Counted from the stretch's first letter, positions 20,503 through 33,101 are shown. The stretch: DNA of 64,000 nucleotides from Persicaria tinctoria (GCA_037127255.1 JBANSL010000004.1:28238467-28302466), one strand, 5' to 3'. The notes: a model not told the origin generated them from the letters alone. Numbers and translations are program-made.

Positions 20503-20919
20503 AACCCTAAGTCGACTCGGCTTTCCTCGACGTTGGCGACTCCAGGACCAGAACCAGCCTCGTCGATCTCGACTAGTCTTGTCGAGATCGACCACCACCC
20601 GGCGCCACCAGACCCGCCTTCCTCGACGAGCAAGCCACCAGAAGGAGAAGGCTACTCGATCTCGAGTAGCCTTGTCGAGATCGACAAGACCACGTCTTCC
20701 TCGATGGCCCCTTCCTCGACGCTGTAGACACCAGGACCAGAGCCCTTGTCGAGGTCGACCAGGCTTGTCGAGATCGACCAGACCCTGTCTTCGTCGACTT
20801 CTGAATCTTCGAGCAGACGACCATCAGGACCAGCAGACTTGTCGAGATCGACTAACCCTAGTCGAGATCGACCAAACACCGTTGTCCCCGATTCCGTTTC
20901 TGCAAAGGTGAGTCAAGGT
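20503..20919 (+). repeat. TCGAGATCGACC-type short repeat array in E1
   Basis: Irregular tandem of GTCGAGATCGACC, TCGATCTCGAGTAG and CTCGACG units separated by Pro/Ser-rich coding-like sequence. Read in frame it gives LVEIDH/LVEIDK repeats that continue the C-terminal Gag tail, with stops. Related units occur in both E1 LTRs and in E0 and E1b. Confidence 0.75.
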
Positions 20920-21210
20920 ATGGATCTTTCTTCTCCTATTTCCATTAAAGATTTATCTATACATGGGAGAGGTCTGCCTTGGTATGTGCGATTGTGCAGG
21001 ATATCTAATGATGAGCCTAAGGAGTATGAAGTTGGAGATAAGCTCTATGTCTCTAAATCAAAGGATCATTGGTTTCCTAACAAATTCAACAAGAAGCGGA
21101 TGGGACCTTTCGTGGTGAACAAGATCCATTCTGGAGGATTACAGCTGATGGACAAGAATGGAGTCCTATTTGAAGCCCAAGCTACATGGGCCCTGCAGAT
21201 GCCACCTTGA
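20920..21210 (+). pseudogene. E1 GPY/F-like C-terminal module
   Basis: The open frame enters from 20746; the first ATG is at 20920 (MDLSSPISIKDLSI). It encodes YEVGDKLYVSKSKDHWFPNKF, RMGPFVVNKI and LQLMDKNGVLFEAQATWAL, ending at TGA 21210. The VGD-...-FP-K-...-GPF-...-DKNG order resembles the GPY/F region at the C-terminus of Ty3-type integrases, without the catalytic core. It is separated from the Gag-PR frame by stop codons, while E2 keeps the two fused. It could be made from its own ATG or by splicing (AAAG/GTGAGT at 20907); this is inference. Confidence 0.6.
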
Positions 21211-22696
21211 GCATTAATGGAAAGTCGGCCTAGCGACTATAAAATCTAGAGCATGTACATTGACTTTTTAGGACATTTGAGACTTTGTTTTTGTTTTTGG
21301 ATTTGAACATTTCTTTGGTTTTTGCTGTTTCTGTTATGGGTATATGTCTTCTACTTTTCAGGTAAATGGATGGAACCAAATTACATTAACACTCGGCCTA
21401 GGAGAGGCTCCAGTCGAAATCTTAAGGCTCAGCACACATATCTTTTGAGTTTCTTTCTTTACCCTTTACATTGTTTTATATATAGTGAGGACACTGTAAT
21501 GTTTAAGTATGGGGTGGGGGAAGGGCTTACTTTATGCATAATTGCCATATCTGACATTACTTTGTGCATTATTTCTTAGAATTGCTACATGGCTATTTTG
21601 GAATGCATTATTGATTTATGTAAATTTCCAAAAATTTGAGAAAAATGACCCCCATTGAAATTTTTTGAATAAGGTCATGGAAGCTTATATTGAACTCGAC
21701 GATGCAAAATTAGATTCATTAGAGATATAGCATGAAATTGCCTAGTAAAGGGAAGTCACAATGAAGTGCATATTTTATTGAAAACCATGAAAGGAGGTAA
21801 AATTTGAAATTGCTTTTGACATGTTACATGATAAGAGGATGGAGGACTTTATATTTCCATATAATGCTCATTGTTTAAAATCCTAGCCATACCTATGCTT
21901 ATGCATCACAAAAGCCATCATATGCCTTATTTCAAATATCGCTCCACGTGATCTAAATATTTGCCGTTCTTTACCTTATCCGGGGATTATGTTGAGAATG
22001 ATGTTACGTTATGGAGATTGTTATATGGCTGTTTGTGTTGTTATTATCATTATTGGAGTTTGGAAGGAAATTGTTTGAATATATGGAAAATTTAATGAGT
22101 GAAAGAAAATCCAATCACCTCAGGAGATAAAGGTAGGTTGACCCTGCTCTCTGAGATAATAGTTTGGAGAGATGGGACACATTGTGAGGAGTCCAAAGCA
22201 CTAAGTATCCGGGGCCATTCATGACACCCATGTTTGCGACTCGCGAGAAGGCAGTGCTAAGGTTAGAGAGGTAAAAGCATTATTTTTGAGAAAAGCAATA
22301 TGAAAGGTGATGAATTACGTGGAGAAAGAATGTGGAATGAAACTCAAAATTCGGAAATGATCCAATTCCCCGGATCAAACAACACCACATTGCCAAAAAT
22401 TTCCCACCTTTTAGCCTTTTACGTTTCTACTCCTTCATGAGCTTAAATTAAAGTCTTCTTGATTATCAATGCTTTGTCACTTATATTGTTTTTGCATAAC
22501 CCTCCTTTTGTGAGAAGATGTTGCTTTTACATATTTGCACATGCATGAATCTGTGACACTAGTACCTTTTTGAGGATGGTAATTGATTGCAGGGTTATAT
22601 GAGAATGAATCTAAGATGTTGAGAGTTTTAAATTCTTCCCCTGAATGACAAATAAAAGTATTGCTTGAGGACAAGCAAGCTTAAGTATGGGGTGTT
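21211..22696 (+). other. E1 3' non-coding internal region with two polypurine tracts
   Basis: No gene. A TTTAAGTATGGGGTGGGGG tract (about 21502-21520) and a second copy, TTAAGTATGGGGTG (22681-22694), directly before the 3' LTR. Between them is a 700-bp block conserved with E0 and E1b, including GACACCCATGTTTGCGACTC at about 22224-22243. Confidence 0.65.
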
Positions 22697-24828
22697 TGTT
22701 GTGAGCTGAATCTGCCATGTTTTACAGTAACTTTTATATCAATTTCTGTATACATTGAATTCATTTGGGCTAAGATAGTACAGAATCTATGTAGTTTATG
22801 TTTATTTGCCAAATTATGGAATCTACACCAGTTTCTGTTTAAATCGCAGAAATCGAGGCCTTTTACAGCAATACTACAGAAGGTCGGAAATGCTCGGAAA
22901 ACCACTACAGAAGTCCAAGGTCAAAGCAGCGGAACAAGTCTACGAGCCAAGGCTACTCGACCTCGAGTAGGCCTACTCGACCTCGCCAAGCCATGTCCGA
23001 GCAACCTTGTCGACAGAGCCTGATCGAGAGAGCCAGACCACCCAGCTCCGGGACTCTACTCGATCTCGACGAAGCCCTGGTCGAGATTGACGAAGCCCAA
23101 AGTCATGCCCGGAGTCAACAAGGAGAAGCTGCCCGAGAAGCTGAGGACGAAGCCGAGGACGACCAGGAGCACTCGCTGCCAGCGACTCGACTCGCTGCAG
23201 CGGACAGCTCGCTGAAGCGGAAAGGATGAACCCAACTCGACCTCGAGGACCCTTGATCGAGGTCGACAAGATCCTGACGCCATATCCGGAGCCCATCGAG
23301 GAGAGTCACTCGAGAAGACCTAGTCGGCAAGCCACCTTACTCGAAGTCGACTAGGGCTACTCGAGATCGACGAGCACCTGAGCCCCAGTCCGAGCACATC
23401 GAGCACACCAACCCGAGGAAGCCCAGTCGACGAGCCATCCTTGTCGAGGTCGACGAGTCGTGGTCGATCTCGAGTAGAGCCGTGTTCCAGAAGCTTCTCG
23501 ACTTGGCTTGTCCGACTAGAATTGGCTTTCCTTGGGCGCAAAGGCGGAAGATTCTATCCAAATCCATCGAAGATCTATCCGATTCCATCAAGTTCTATCC
23601 AAGGAGACAAGATCTATCAACAACATGAAGACCTACCATAATTAGTTTTATCTTTCCTTTTAAGATTTATTTCCTTAAAACATTCATTTATCTTTTATGC
23701 TTTTAGATATAGTTTTAGATAAAGATAGATATCTTCTTTCCTAGAATAGCTAGGGAATGAAGGCTATAAATAAAGCCCTTGGGGCTGAGCATTAGGCATC
23801 TAATTCCAGAACACATTGAATTTCAGAGACAATTAGTTAGTTCCACAGAGAAGTTTATGAGTTCTAAGGTTTTTAGGGTTTTTGGCTTACAACGAAAGTT
23901 GATTGCCAGGATTGTAAAAAGCTTTGAATATAGTTTAATGCAAGTTTTTTTCATCAATTCAATGTCTGCGATTGCAATGAGGAGCGAGTAGTCCACCCAC
24001 TTCTGGGGCTGGGGTGAGCCCGACGGTGGCCATGTGAGGCGATGCGATAAAGGTCAAATCTTTTGTGCGATTCATCTTCTTTCCCTATGAGCATGATTCT
24101 TTTGCGAGAGTTGAAGGTGATCCTTGTTTGTGTTATTGAAGCGAAAGTGATCTTAATGCAACTTGGATTAATTATGTGAAAAAGGGTTAGTAACAATTAG
24201 GGTTTATGCGAAAGCCTCTATATGCCTATTTGTTAATGAAGAAAGTTATTTGATGGAAAGCATGATCTTTTATGCCTTTATGTGTTGTTTTGCATGGTTA
24301 TCGTTGCGGTGTCGAAACCCTGGCCTTGGGAGTCTTTTTATATATTGAGTTTATATTCTAAAAGCTGAGTTTGGGTTTGAGCAATTGCAATTTACGTTCT
24401 TTTAAGTTTCTGTTCTTGTCGATACAGAGAAGATCTTGTCGATCTCGAGTTGGCTGTACTCGATCTCGAGTAAGCTTCGTCTAGGTCGAGTTGAGTTCTG
24501 TTCTGTTGTCGATTTCTGCAATTTCTGTTTTCTGTGCTTTGTCGATCTCGAGTACCTTCTCGTCGAGATCGAGTTGCCTTTTGTCTGTCTTTACTTTGGT
24601 TTTTAGTACCCTTGCCGGGTTATTTGTTTCTTTCCTTTATGTGTTTCTGTCCTTTCTGCTGCTTTTGTGAGAATTTACAGCTACCTGAGAACTGCTGACG
24701 TGCTTCCTCGAGGAGTCGATCCTGACTTTCTCTTACTGCATTGGAGGAGTCTTGTATTTATTTGCTGAGGCCTAAGTCTGATTTGATCTATTTTATTATA
24801 TTTCATACTTGATTTCCTCCTTACAATA
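22697..24828 (+). repeat. E1 3' LTR
   Basis: 2,132 bp, same organisation as the 5' LTR. TATA box at 23765-23772. The terminal CACA-type end is mutated to CAATA. Target duplication ATCAA follows at 24829-24833. Confidence 0.92.
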
Positions 24829-24833
24829 ATCAA

Positions 24834-25708
24834 CATAGCTGTAGCTTCAACTAGGTTCAAGACCTTTGACACAAACTGAGTGTCAAAGCCTTTGAAACTA
24901 TTTCCGATTTTCATCAAGGGAGTGGAGTTATCACAGCAAAATAAAGCTTCTATGAGTACCGGAGTACTCTATACTTTTGGGTAAAGAACCCTTAGTATAA
25001 CCTAGATGAATTGTCCTATAAAGCTCGAATGAAACCTCACACACTCAAAGTAAATACAACACTTAGCGAGAAGAGCGATGTGAGATCGAATGCTTTTGCT
25101 GGAGATGAGACTTGCAGAGAACAGTATGCTCTTGTAGACTTGTGTATTCTGCAATCTTTCTCTTCTCCTTTATATAGGTCAGCACGTTCAACTTTAAAAT
25201 CAAACGTCTGACTTTGCTCCCTGTTTGTTTGAGAGCCGTTGCGCCGAATCCTCCTGAAGAGATCTTCGGTCTTGTTTGAACCACATTCCACATCCCAAAA
25301 CCTTCGACTTGGATAGGTTGGAATCTTGAGTGAAAAGATACGTTGGAGGAGCCTTGTACTTTGTTCAAACAGATCCTGCAAAATCTCCACAAATTTGGCT
25401 AACAACAAATATAGTAGAGATAAGATGGAGTCTAAAACTCTATCAAATACATAGTCCGAAGAACTATTAAGGCCCAATCCTGATACAAATATAAGCCCAA
25501 TAAATATTGGTTCTTAGAATCGGATCTGTAAGCTTAAATAGGCCCATTTAACAAATAAGCCCATTCAAAAAGAGTATGAGCCTGTTTGTTCAATACTTTG
25601 ATCCATTCGGTAAGATCTTACCAAACTCTGGAAACCCAAGTTTTGGCTTTAATCAAGCAAGGCCTTAATCTTCATTAATCTGGTCTTATCATCAAGGTGG
25701 ATTTAACA
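24834..25708 (-). repeat. Probable distal part of C1 copia LTR
   Basis: Continues the C1 LTR after the E1 insertion. On the minus strand it would start TGTTAAATCCACC at 25708, a copia-like LTR start. A TATA box (CTATATAAAGG, minus, about 25170-25182) is present. The two pieces (977 + 875 bp) make a long LTR with two TATA-like sites, so this could instead be a second copia LTR. The other C1 LTR is outside the window, so this cannot be settled here. Confidence 0.4.
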
Positions 25709-28154
25709 TGTATAATTGTATTTGTATGTGAATTGAATTGTGTTTGTTTGTTGTTCAATTGTGATCAGTCGACACCGCGTCTACACCCCTATAGGCTACA
25801 CAGTACCTCACTTGTTTCATTTGTTTGGAGTTTAGACTTTGAATTGGAGTATATATCTAATTCAGCAGTAACATTCTTTTTTCAATTGTGTACTATATTG
25901 ACAAGTTAAGTGATTAATGGCGTTGTTTTTTTTTTTTTTATGTGTGTAGATTCCGTGAAACTATTTTGAGTCCGACAAGGAGATTGATGCCCACAAATAA
26001 GGAAATGAAGAGATGGAAGCTTAGATGATATGGATTGTTTTTTTTTAACATATATGTTTAAGTCACTTTTTGATTGTTTTGAGTCGAATAACGTTAAAAT
26101 GGTCATCATTTAATCAATTAACTTTCATTTACATTATGTTTTATTAATGTAGTGATGGTAAACACTTTATAAATGAATATTTATTATATCATATGTATTC
26201 TAGTCCCAATATAGGGGGTAAAAATAAGAAAATATGAAGAAAATGTTTTAACCACCAAGAATCCGCTAATAAGACCGTCGAGCCGTCTTGGCGCTTGGCA
26301 GTACCTCACCGCCGAGCGTTTTTTAGAACATTGCTTGCAATAGTGTCAAAAGGTGCAAGACCTACAACCTGCAACAACAGCAAATCTGAAGAAAGCAAGC
26401 AAATGAAGTATAGTACGTAATGATGGTTGTGTTCTTACCAATGAAATATTAACCCCAAATTTCTTTAATAGTCTGTGTTTATATGGGGTAAATACTTTGT
26501 ATTTTGATGGGGTAAAAAGTTGCGAAACCTGCAACCTACAACAGCAGCAAACCTGGAGGCCTTTATGGGTCTTTTAAATCTGCGCAGGTGAAGTAGAGAT
26601 TCAACTAGGTTTAGTGCCGCGTACCCGTAATGCGCAATTAGAGATACTTTCCGTGCAAATAGCAAGAAATTGACCGTGTAAATAGCAATTCCTAACTAAC
26701 CCACAATCCTGGTCAGTTTGTAAAACTAGCCCCGACCCCCTATAAATAATAAGACTAGCCCACATCCTAAAATATTTACAAAAAAATGTCAGTTGGGGCA
26801 ACCTTTTAAAGAAAGTTATAAAAAAACGTAAAAAGGGGAGAAGAAACAAAAAGGCAACTGCATTAAATGCCCTTTAGGTAAAAAAATAACCCAAAAAGAA
26901 GGGGGAAAAAGGGAAAATAAAAGGTAATTAGTGCATTTATGGCTAGTCAAATCGGGTAAAGTGTGGAGAAAAAAACTAGATGAGCTTGAAGCACCTTTGA
27001 CAAAAAAAGAAGGCAACGGGAAGAGATTTTTACAATTGCAAATTAAAGAGGACGCTTGAGGTGGTTAAAGAAGCCCTTTTTAAAGTTTTTGGGCGATTGA
27101 GAAGAAGGAGAAGAAAGGGAAAAAATAGCATTTTCCGCCGGAGACGAGAAGCACGTCGGCGCCATGAAGAGGGAAGGAAATCTCTCCCCCTTTTCTACAA
27201 TCGTGAAATGGGATTGAGAGGTTTTGTTTGGATTTTCTGGTGTGAATGACAGTTGAAGGGGTATTAGGGATTTGTGCTATGTTTATGGGCAACCAGTTGT
27301 GGTTTGTTTGTGCGATTGAAGAATAGCAAGGGTGGTTTGCAACTTTTAAATGCAGTTAGGGTTTTGTTCGAATGATGATGTGGTTGGAATGTTAGTAAGA
27401 GGGGAATTTGGGATTTGGGGAATGGTTGTGGCCTGTGAAATGTTGTATGGGTGTGCGATTGAAGACCAATAAGGGTGGTTGGGGCCGGGTTTGATTTTGT
27501 TTTTTTTTGTTTTTGTTTCAAAGAGAGATGGAGGATGATTTCGAATTTGGGAAGTGAGTTGAGAATTTGTGACAAACAATTTATTGAGGGTGACAAGAGA
27601 AATTTGGGAATATGGGATTTTAGAAATGGGGAAGCAATCTGGGTTGACATGGGTTTGGAAGTTAGTGACAGGGTTCATAGTTGTAGAAAAGATGTTAAAA
27701 TCTAATAGGGATTTACTTGTGGGTGACAATAGGGATTTACTCGTGTTTGATGAAATGGTGTGCTCCAAAAATTTGACGAGGATGGGAGTCCAGGGAAGGA
27801 GAAAGTAGCATCCTCAACACAGTGTCCCCGAGGAGAAGCACTTCCTGGGATGGGTTAATCAGTGTGCATACCCTTGCTCTTGTCATCTAAACACATACTC
27901 GTGTCATCCAAGTGGATCACATCCAGCCCATCTTCAGCGTACTGGGTGCTCAACACTATGGTTGAAAGGTTGATTTCCTCGCGATCGACCTCACTAGACA
28001 GACCCTCATCATCTACCCTAGCATCTAACCCATAATCTACACAAACACGGGTGGGTGGTGCCTTACAATCTGCCTCGCATACGCATTCCTAACCAACTCA
28101 TCCAGTTTTTGTGAGGTAGATGGCCCACTCATGCATATTTCCCTAGCGCAAACA
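25709..28154. other. Unassigned AT-rich sequence
   Basis: No convincing gene. There is a duplicated ctacaacctgcaacaacagcaa-type motif (26360-26385, 26522-26552), a purine-rich stretch at 27060-27200 that could be an old first exon, and 27790-28150 of non-repetitive sequence with no protein I recognise. It ends at the solo LTR. Confidence 0.4.
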
Positions 28155-29810
28155 TGATGTGCGCCTATTTTACCATGTTTTTCGCTTACATCCATATCGA
28201 TTTCTGTATACATTTTATATCTCTTGGTTAGAATAATGCAGGAATTATGTAGTTTATGCATATTTGCCAATTATAGAAGTCTACACTAGTTCTTGTTTAA
28301 TTTCGCAGAAATCGAGACACTTTCCAAGCAATTTGGAGAAGAGAAGGAAATTGTCAAAGAGATCGAGGTCGACTACATAAACTCAAGGTCGAGTAGAAGC
28401 TGAGTCAGATAGCATCGACCAAAAGAAGAGAAGAAAGTCACTCGATAAAGTCTAGTCAACGTCGACTAGACTTTCTGGTCGACCATACCTTCTGAAGCCG
28501 AGATCGAGCACCAATCGAGCACAAGACCACCTGAGGACACGAGATCTGGTTGATGACGACCACTTTGGTCGATGTCGAGTACAACCCATGAGCAATCCGA
28601 GTCGAGATCGAGTCCGAATTCGAGTGGAAGATTTCTTCTACATGAAGGTACATGAGAGATATATCCACAAGTGAAAATTTATCCACATTAGTTAATTCCT
28701 ACTTTTAACTTAGAGGAATTTAATTTTTTTATTTAATTTATTTATCAAAGTTTTAGCTTAGGAAAGAGATAGATAGATTTAGAATAGAGATAGATTGTTC
28801 TTTCCTTGGATACCGAGGATTGAACACTATAAATAAGGCTCTAGGGGCTGAGTTTTAGGATGACTCAAGCCACAAGAAATTGTGTTACATAGAGTTAGAG
28901 AGAGTGAAGGCCGAGTGAGGTTAGAGCGAAGACGAGACGTTTTGGCGTTATTTGATTGTAAGCTCTCTATTTCAATTTAATGCAAGTAGTTATTTTTATG
29001 ATAAGATTGTTGTTTGTTATGATGAATAGCGAGTAGTCACCCCACTTCTAGGGTAGGGGTGAGCCCGATGGTAGTCATGTAAGGTAATGCATCAAAGTTA
29101 TAATCTTTATTGCGATTTCATTTTCTATCCCTGAATTGCATGATTCTTCTAGGGTCAAAGTTATAATCTTTGTGTTATTGAAGCAAAAGTGATCTTAATG
29201 CAAACTTGGATTAATTGTGTAAAAAGAGTAGTAACAATTAGGGTTTATGTGAAAGCCTCTATTTTCCTATTTGTTAATGACGAAAGTTATTTGATGTAAA
29301 TGCATGATCTTTTATATCTTTAGCATGATTCTTATATGGTTATCGTTGTGGCGTTGATACCCCCGACCTTGGAAGCTTTTATTATATTGAATTCAATCTA
29401 TCAAATTCGTTTTTATTTCTTCATTTATTTTCGTTACAAAGTTACAGTTTTTCATTGCACTAACACTCGACATCGAGTAACTCTGGTCGACGGTGAGTAC
29501 TTTCTACTCGACATCGGCTCTGTTTTGTCTTATGTTGTGCAGTATGCAGGAATTAAACAGTTTTGGTCGATTTCAAGAGGATTCTGGTCGATTTCTAGTA
29601 CTCTACTCGACGTCGAGTAAGGCTTCTGGTCGATTTCAAGAGGATTCTGGAACTTGAAAGGCGAGCGATGACACACTTCCTCGTGGATACGATCTTGAAT
29701 GCCCTACCACTACAACAGAAGGGATTCTTATATTTTATTTGCTTGGACAGGGAGTTGGTTTGATTATATATTTTCATATTTATTTTGATAACTAGTTTTC
29801 CTCCACAACA
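28155..29810 (+). repeat. Solo LTR of a diverged E1-type element
   Basis: Starts TGATGTGCGCC and ends CTCCACAACA. Aligned in order with E1 LTRs: TTTACCATGTTTTTCG start, aaatcgcagaaatcgag block, TATAAATA at 28828-28835, GGGGTGAGCCCGATGG at 29054, TCGA-type repeats near 28360-28610 and 29465-29620. Flanks are AAACA (28150-28154) and AAGCA (29811-29815), an imperfect 5-bp duplication. No primer site follows, so it is a solo LTR left by LTR-LTR recombination. Confidence 0.75.
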
Positions 29811-30193
29811 AAGCACCGTCCCCGTCGGGCTACATTACATGAAAGCTCTCCTTCAACAACAGACAGACATATATATATATATATATTTAATTTGATCACC
29901 TACATAGAAAATTTTATAGTTATAAATAAATTCACATAAATTATTTTTATTTTCCAAAATTTGAAAAAAAAATACAGTAACACTAGAATATATAAAAAAA
30001 GGAAATTAGAATGGTAAAAAATAAATAAGAAATACAAAGAAAAGAAAGATGGATTTTACCATTGGGCTAGGAGAACATTCATGGATTTTATTAAAAACAA
30101 AGCTTACATATACCAATTTTTCACTATATTGGGCCCTTATAATTCGGGGGCCCTGTTCGGTTGGGCCACCTGAACAGGCTCGGGCACGGGCTT
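29811..30193. other. Intervening sequence with AT microsatellite
   Basis: Contains an (AT)n run at about 29869-29886 and otherwise AT-rich sequence. A GC-richer segment, gggggccctgttcggttggg, is at 30145-30164. No gene seen. Confidence 0.5.
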
Positions 30194-30510
30194 GGATTCA
30201 AGGTACGTTATTGCCTAGAATTCTTGTGATTTTGCTATGATTCAAGACTTGGTTGATGGATTGTGAGACTTGATTTTTATATTATTCATAAGTTTATTTA
30301 TCATCTTGTTCTTCATTGTTTATATTTGTGATTCTTTCTATGACTGCGCATCTAGTTAGAATTCGCATATATGCTATGAATTCGTTGTTGGTTTCTTGAT
30401 AGCAAACGAAGTCATTGATTTAGTAATATTTTTATGCCTTTGTAGTGGATGATAATAATTGATCTATATCGTTAGATGTTGATTATGCCGATTAGGGTTG
30501 TTCCAATTGT
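30194..30510 (+). repeat. E3-family LTR fragment (uninterrupted copy)
   Basis: Matches 40216-40423 joined to 46656-46770, that is, the E3 LTR without the CACTA insertion (ttggtttcttgatagcaaa at about 30391). It proves the empty site of the CACTA element. Similarity ends after ttccaattgt (30510). Confidence 0.75.
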
Positions 30511-30996
30511 ATCTATCATTAGGATTCGATCTTATTTTATCTTAGGTTAGTTTTATCTATTTTAGGTTAGTTTCATTTATCTTAGGTTATTTTCTATTTA
30601 TCTTAGGATTAGATTGTTTTTCTATCTATCTATTTTATATTTCTATTATTTCTAATATTTTCTTTTCTTTTGATAGTTGATCATTTCCCTTTCCAATTAA
30701 CCATATATCCCAAATTCCCAAAAGTTGATCATTCAAGCCTTTGTCTCCAAGCCACACAAAACAACCCTAATTTCTCCACTTGAATCTAAATTCCAAAACC
30801 TAAGCCTTGTGTTTCAATCAAAATCCTTTCTTTCCCCATCCATAAAAAACATTCATCACTACCCTTCATCCATCAAATTCAACTCTTTCCATACCATCAC
30901 CATCCTTAACACAAAAGAAAGACTTTGAAACCAAGTCTTGATCTTCAAAGAGCAATTTGGAAGGAGTTTAGATGTCGGAACATCGACGTTGCAACT
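30511..30996. other. E3 internal-type non-coding sequence
   Basis: Short imperfect repeats of an atcttaggttag unit at about 30530-30612, then C/A-rich sequence. No gene. It ends in CAACT (30992-30996), the target duplication of E1b; the host resumes at 37869. Confidence 0.5.
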
Positions 30997-33098
30997 TGTT
31001 GTGAGCTGAATTTGCCATGTTTTACATTTAAGTTTATATCGATTTCTGCATACATTTCATTCATTTAGGCTAAGATAGTACAGAACCTATGTAGTTTATG
31101 TTTATTTGCCAAATTATGGAATCTACACCATTTTCTGTTTAAATCGCAGAATTCGAGGCGTTTTACAGCAATTCTAAGGAAGGTCGGAAAAGCTCGGAAA
31201 ACAGCTACAGAAGTCCAAGGTAAAAGCAGCAACAGAACCAGTCGAATCGAGCCGAGAAACCAGACTACTCGACCTCGAGTAGCCCTTACTCGATCTCGAC
31301 AAAGTATGTCCGGGCACAGCTTGTCAAACAGGAGCAACGTCGAGAGCCAGACCACCCGACTTCCGGACCCAACTCGATCTCGACAAGACCTGGTCAAGAT
31401 CGACAAAGCCCAGTGCCACATCCGGAGTCGACAAGGAGAAGAGCTGCCCGAGAAGCCGAGGACGAGAAGCCGAGCACATCCCAACTCGATCTCGACTAGA
31501 CCTGGTCGAGATCGACAAGCCACCCCGAGCCAATCCGAGGAAGAGTCCTCGACACCATCACAGAGAGTCATCCTCGACCAATCCTAGTCGATTTCGAGGA
31601 CTCTTAGTCGAGATCGACGAAGGCCGGAGACCAGATCTAGGCCTGTCGAGGAGAGCCACCCGAGAAGACCTAGTCGGCAAGGCCACTCTACTCGATATCG
31701 ACAAGAACTACTCGAGGTCGACGAGCACTAGGATCCATGTCCGAGCCTGTCGAGGACTAGCTAGCCGAGACGACAAGCCATGCCAGTCGATCACTTTCCT
31801 ACTCGAGGTCGAAAAGGCTCTTGTCGAGGTCGACGAGGATTCCCCGAAGCTGTGCGACGCAGTTTGATCAACTCTACTCGGATTGGGAGTCCTTGGAGCC
31901 GAAGTTTTCCAAAGTCTATCCGATTTATCCACATCTATCATGAAGAGAAGGAGTTCTATCCATTGAAGACCTTTTAGATATATTTTCCTATTTTGGATTT
32001 AACTATGTTATGGCTTTTATTTATCTTTTTAAGTTTTAGATAAAGTTTTAGATATAGATAGATATCTTCTTTCCTAGAATAGTTAGGGAATGAAGCCTAT
32101 AAATAAAGCCCATAGGGCTCAGTTCTATTCATTCAATTTTCAGTAGGAGAAGTAGTAGTAGAGAGAGAAAGAGAGAGTGAGCGGCCGATTGGAGTTGTGA
32201 AGCGAGAGCGGAGTTGGCTTCAAGCGGTTGTAAACTTTGGTTTATATTTATGCAAGTTGTTTCTTTTCAATCAATGATGTCTGAGTTTGCGATGAAGCGC
32301 GAGTAGTCCACCCACTTCTAGGGTTGGGGCGAGCCCGACGATAGCCATGCATAATTAAGGTAAAAATCCGACCTTTATCATGTTTTGAGCATTTTCCTAC
32401 TTGTTGATGTGTTTATTGCCCATCTAATGGAGATCCATACTAACAACTTGGATTATAGACATAAAATCGGTAGAGACAATTAGGGTTTCTTGAGAGAGTT
32501 GTCTAATTGTTGGAAAAGGCGAAAGCTTAATCCTTTAATGCGATTCACATGATTATCTGTTTGGTTCTACCTTATGCATGCTTGGTTATTGTCGTTACAA
32601 ACCCTAGTCTTGGAAGTTCTTTTACATTAAGTTTAAAGTTCGAAATCCCAAAGCCTTTGCATTTATTTAATTTCGTTTTACTCCCTGCCCTCGTCGATCT
32701 CGACCAAGCCTGGTTGACCTCGACCACTAATTCTCGACCCAGAGTCGCCGTAGCTTACCTGTGCAGGAACTCAACCAGATCTGCTCGACCAAGACGAAGG
32801 CTACTCGATCTCGAGTAGAGCCTTATCGAGATCGACCACCGTTGTCGAGCTGATGTGCCCTGTTCGATTGTCCGAGCTTCTGTCGACTAACCTTAGTCGA
32901 GTTCGAGGACTTCTGTGGTCGACTTTCGTGAGATTCCACCGCTGCCTAGGATCCGCTGACACGCTTCCTCGTGGATCGATCCTGACTTCCCGCTGCTACA
33001 TCAGGAGGATGTCTTGTAATTATTTGCAAGGGACGGAATCCGGTTTGCTGTGATTTATTTATATTTTATTATTGCATACTCGATTTCCTCCTACAACA
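30997..33098 (+). repeat. E1b 5' LTR
   Basis: TGTTGTGAGC to CTACAACA. TATA box TATAAATA at 32098-32105. TCGA-type repeats at 31265-31830 and 32695-32930. Conserved block with GGGGCGAGCCCGAC near 32326. Confidence 0.9.
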
Positions 33099-33101
33099 AA
33101 T

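Larger units (their letters stand above)
15510..24828 (+). mobile_element. E1: complete Athila-like non-autonomous LTR retrotransposon
   Basis: 9,319 bp with two 2,132-bp LTRs (15510-17641, 22697-24828) and a perfect 5-bp target duplication ATCAA (15505-15509, 24829-24833). LTR ends are TGTTGTGAG and CTTACAACA (CTTACAATA in the 3' copy), an imperfect inverted repeat. Internal features: tRNA-Asp primer site, Gag-protease ORF, GPF-module remnant, 1.5 kb non-coding, polypurine tract. No RT, RNase H or integrase core is present. I count roughly 30-35 substitutions and no indels between the LTRs (about 1.6%). Confidence 0.93.

Noticed and set aside
20503..20880. CRISPR-like array from short repeats
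   Set aside because: Units vary in length and sequence, spacers are not uniform, and the context is a plant retrotransposon.
24834..25708. Independent host gene between E1 and the solo LTR
   Set aside because: The features (TATA, typical copia U3 content, TG start) fit a copia LTR better; no exon-like coding found.
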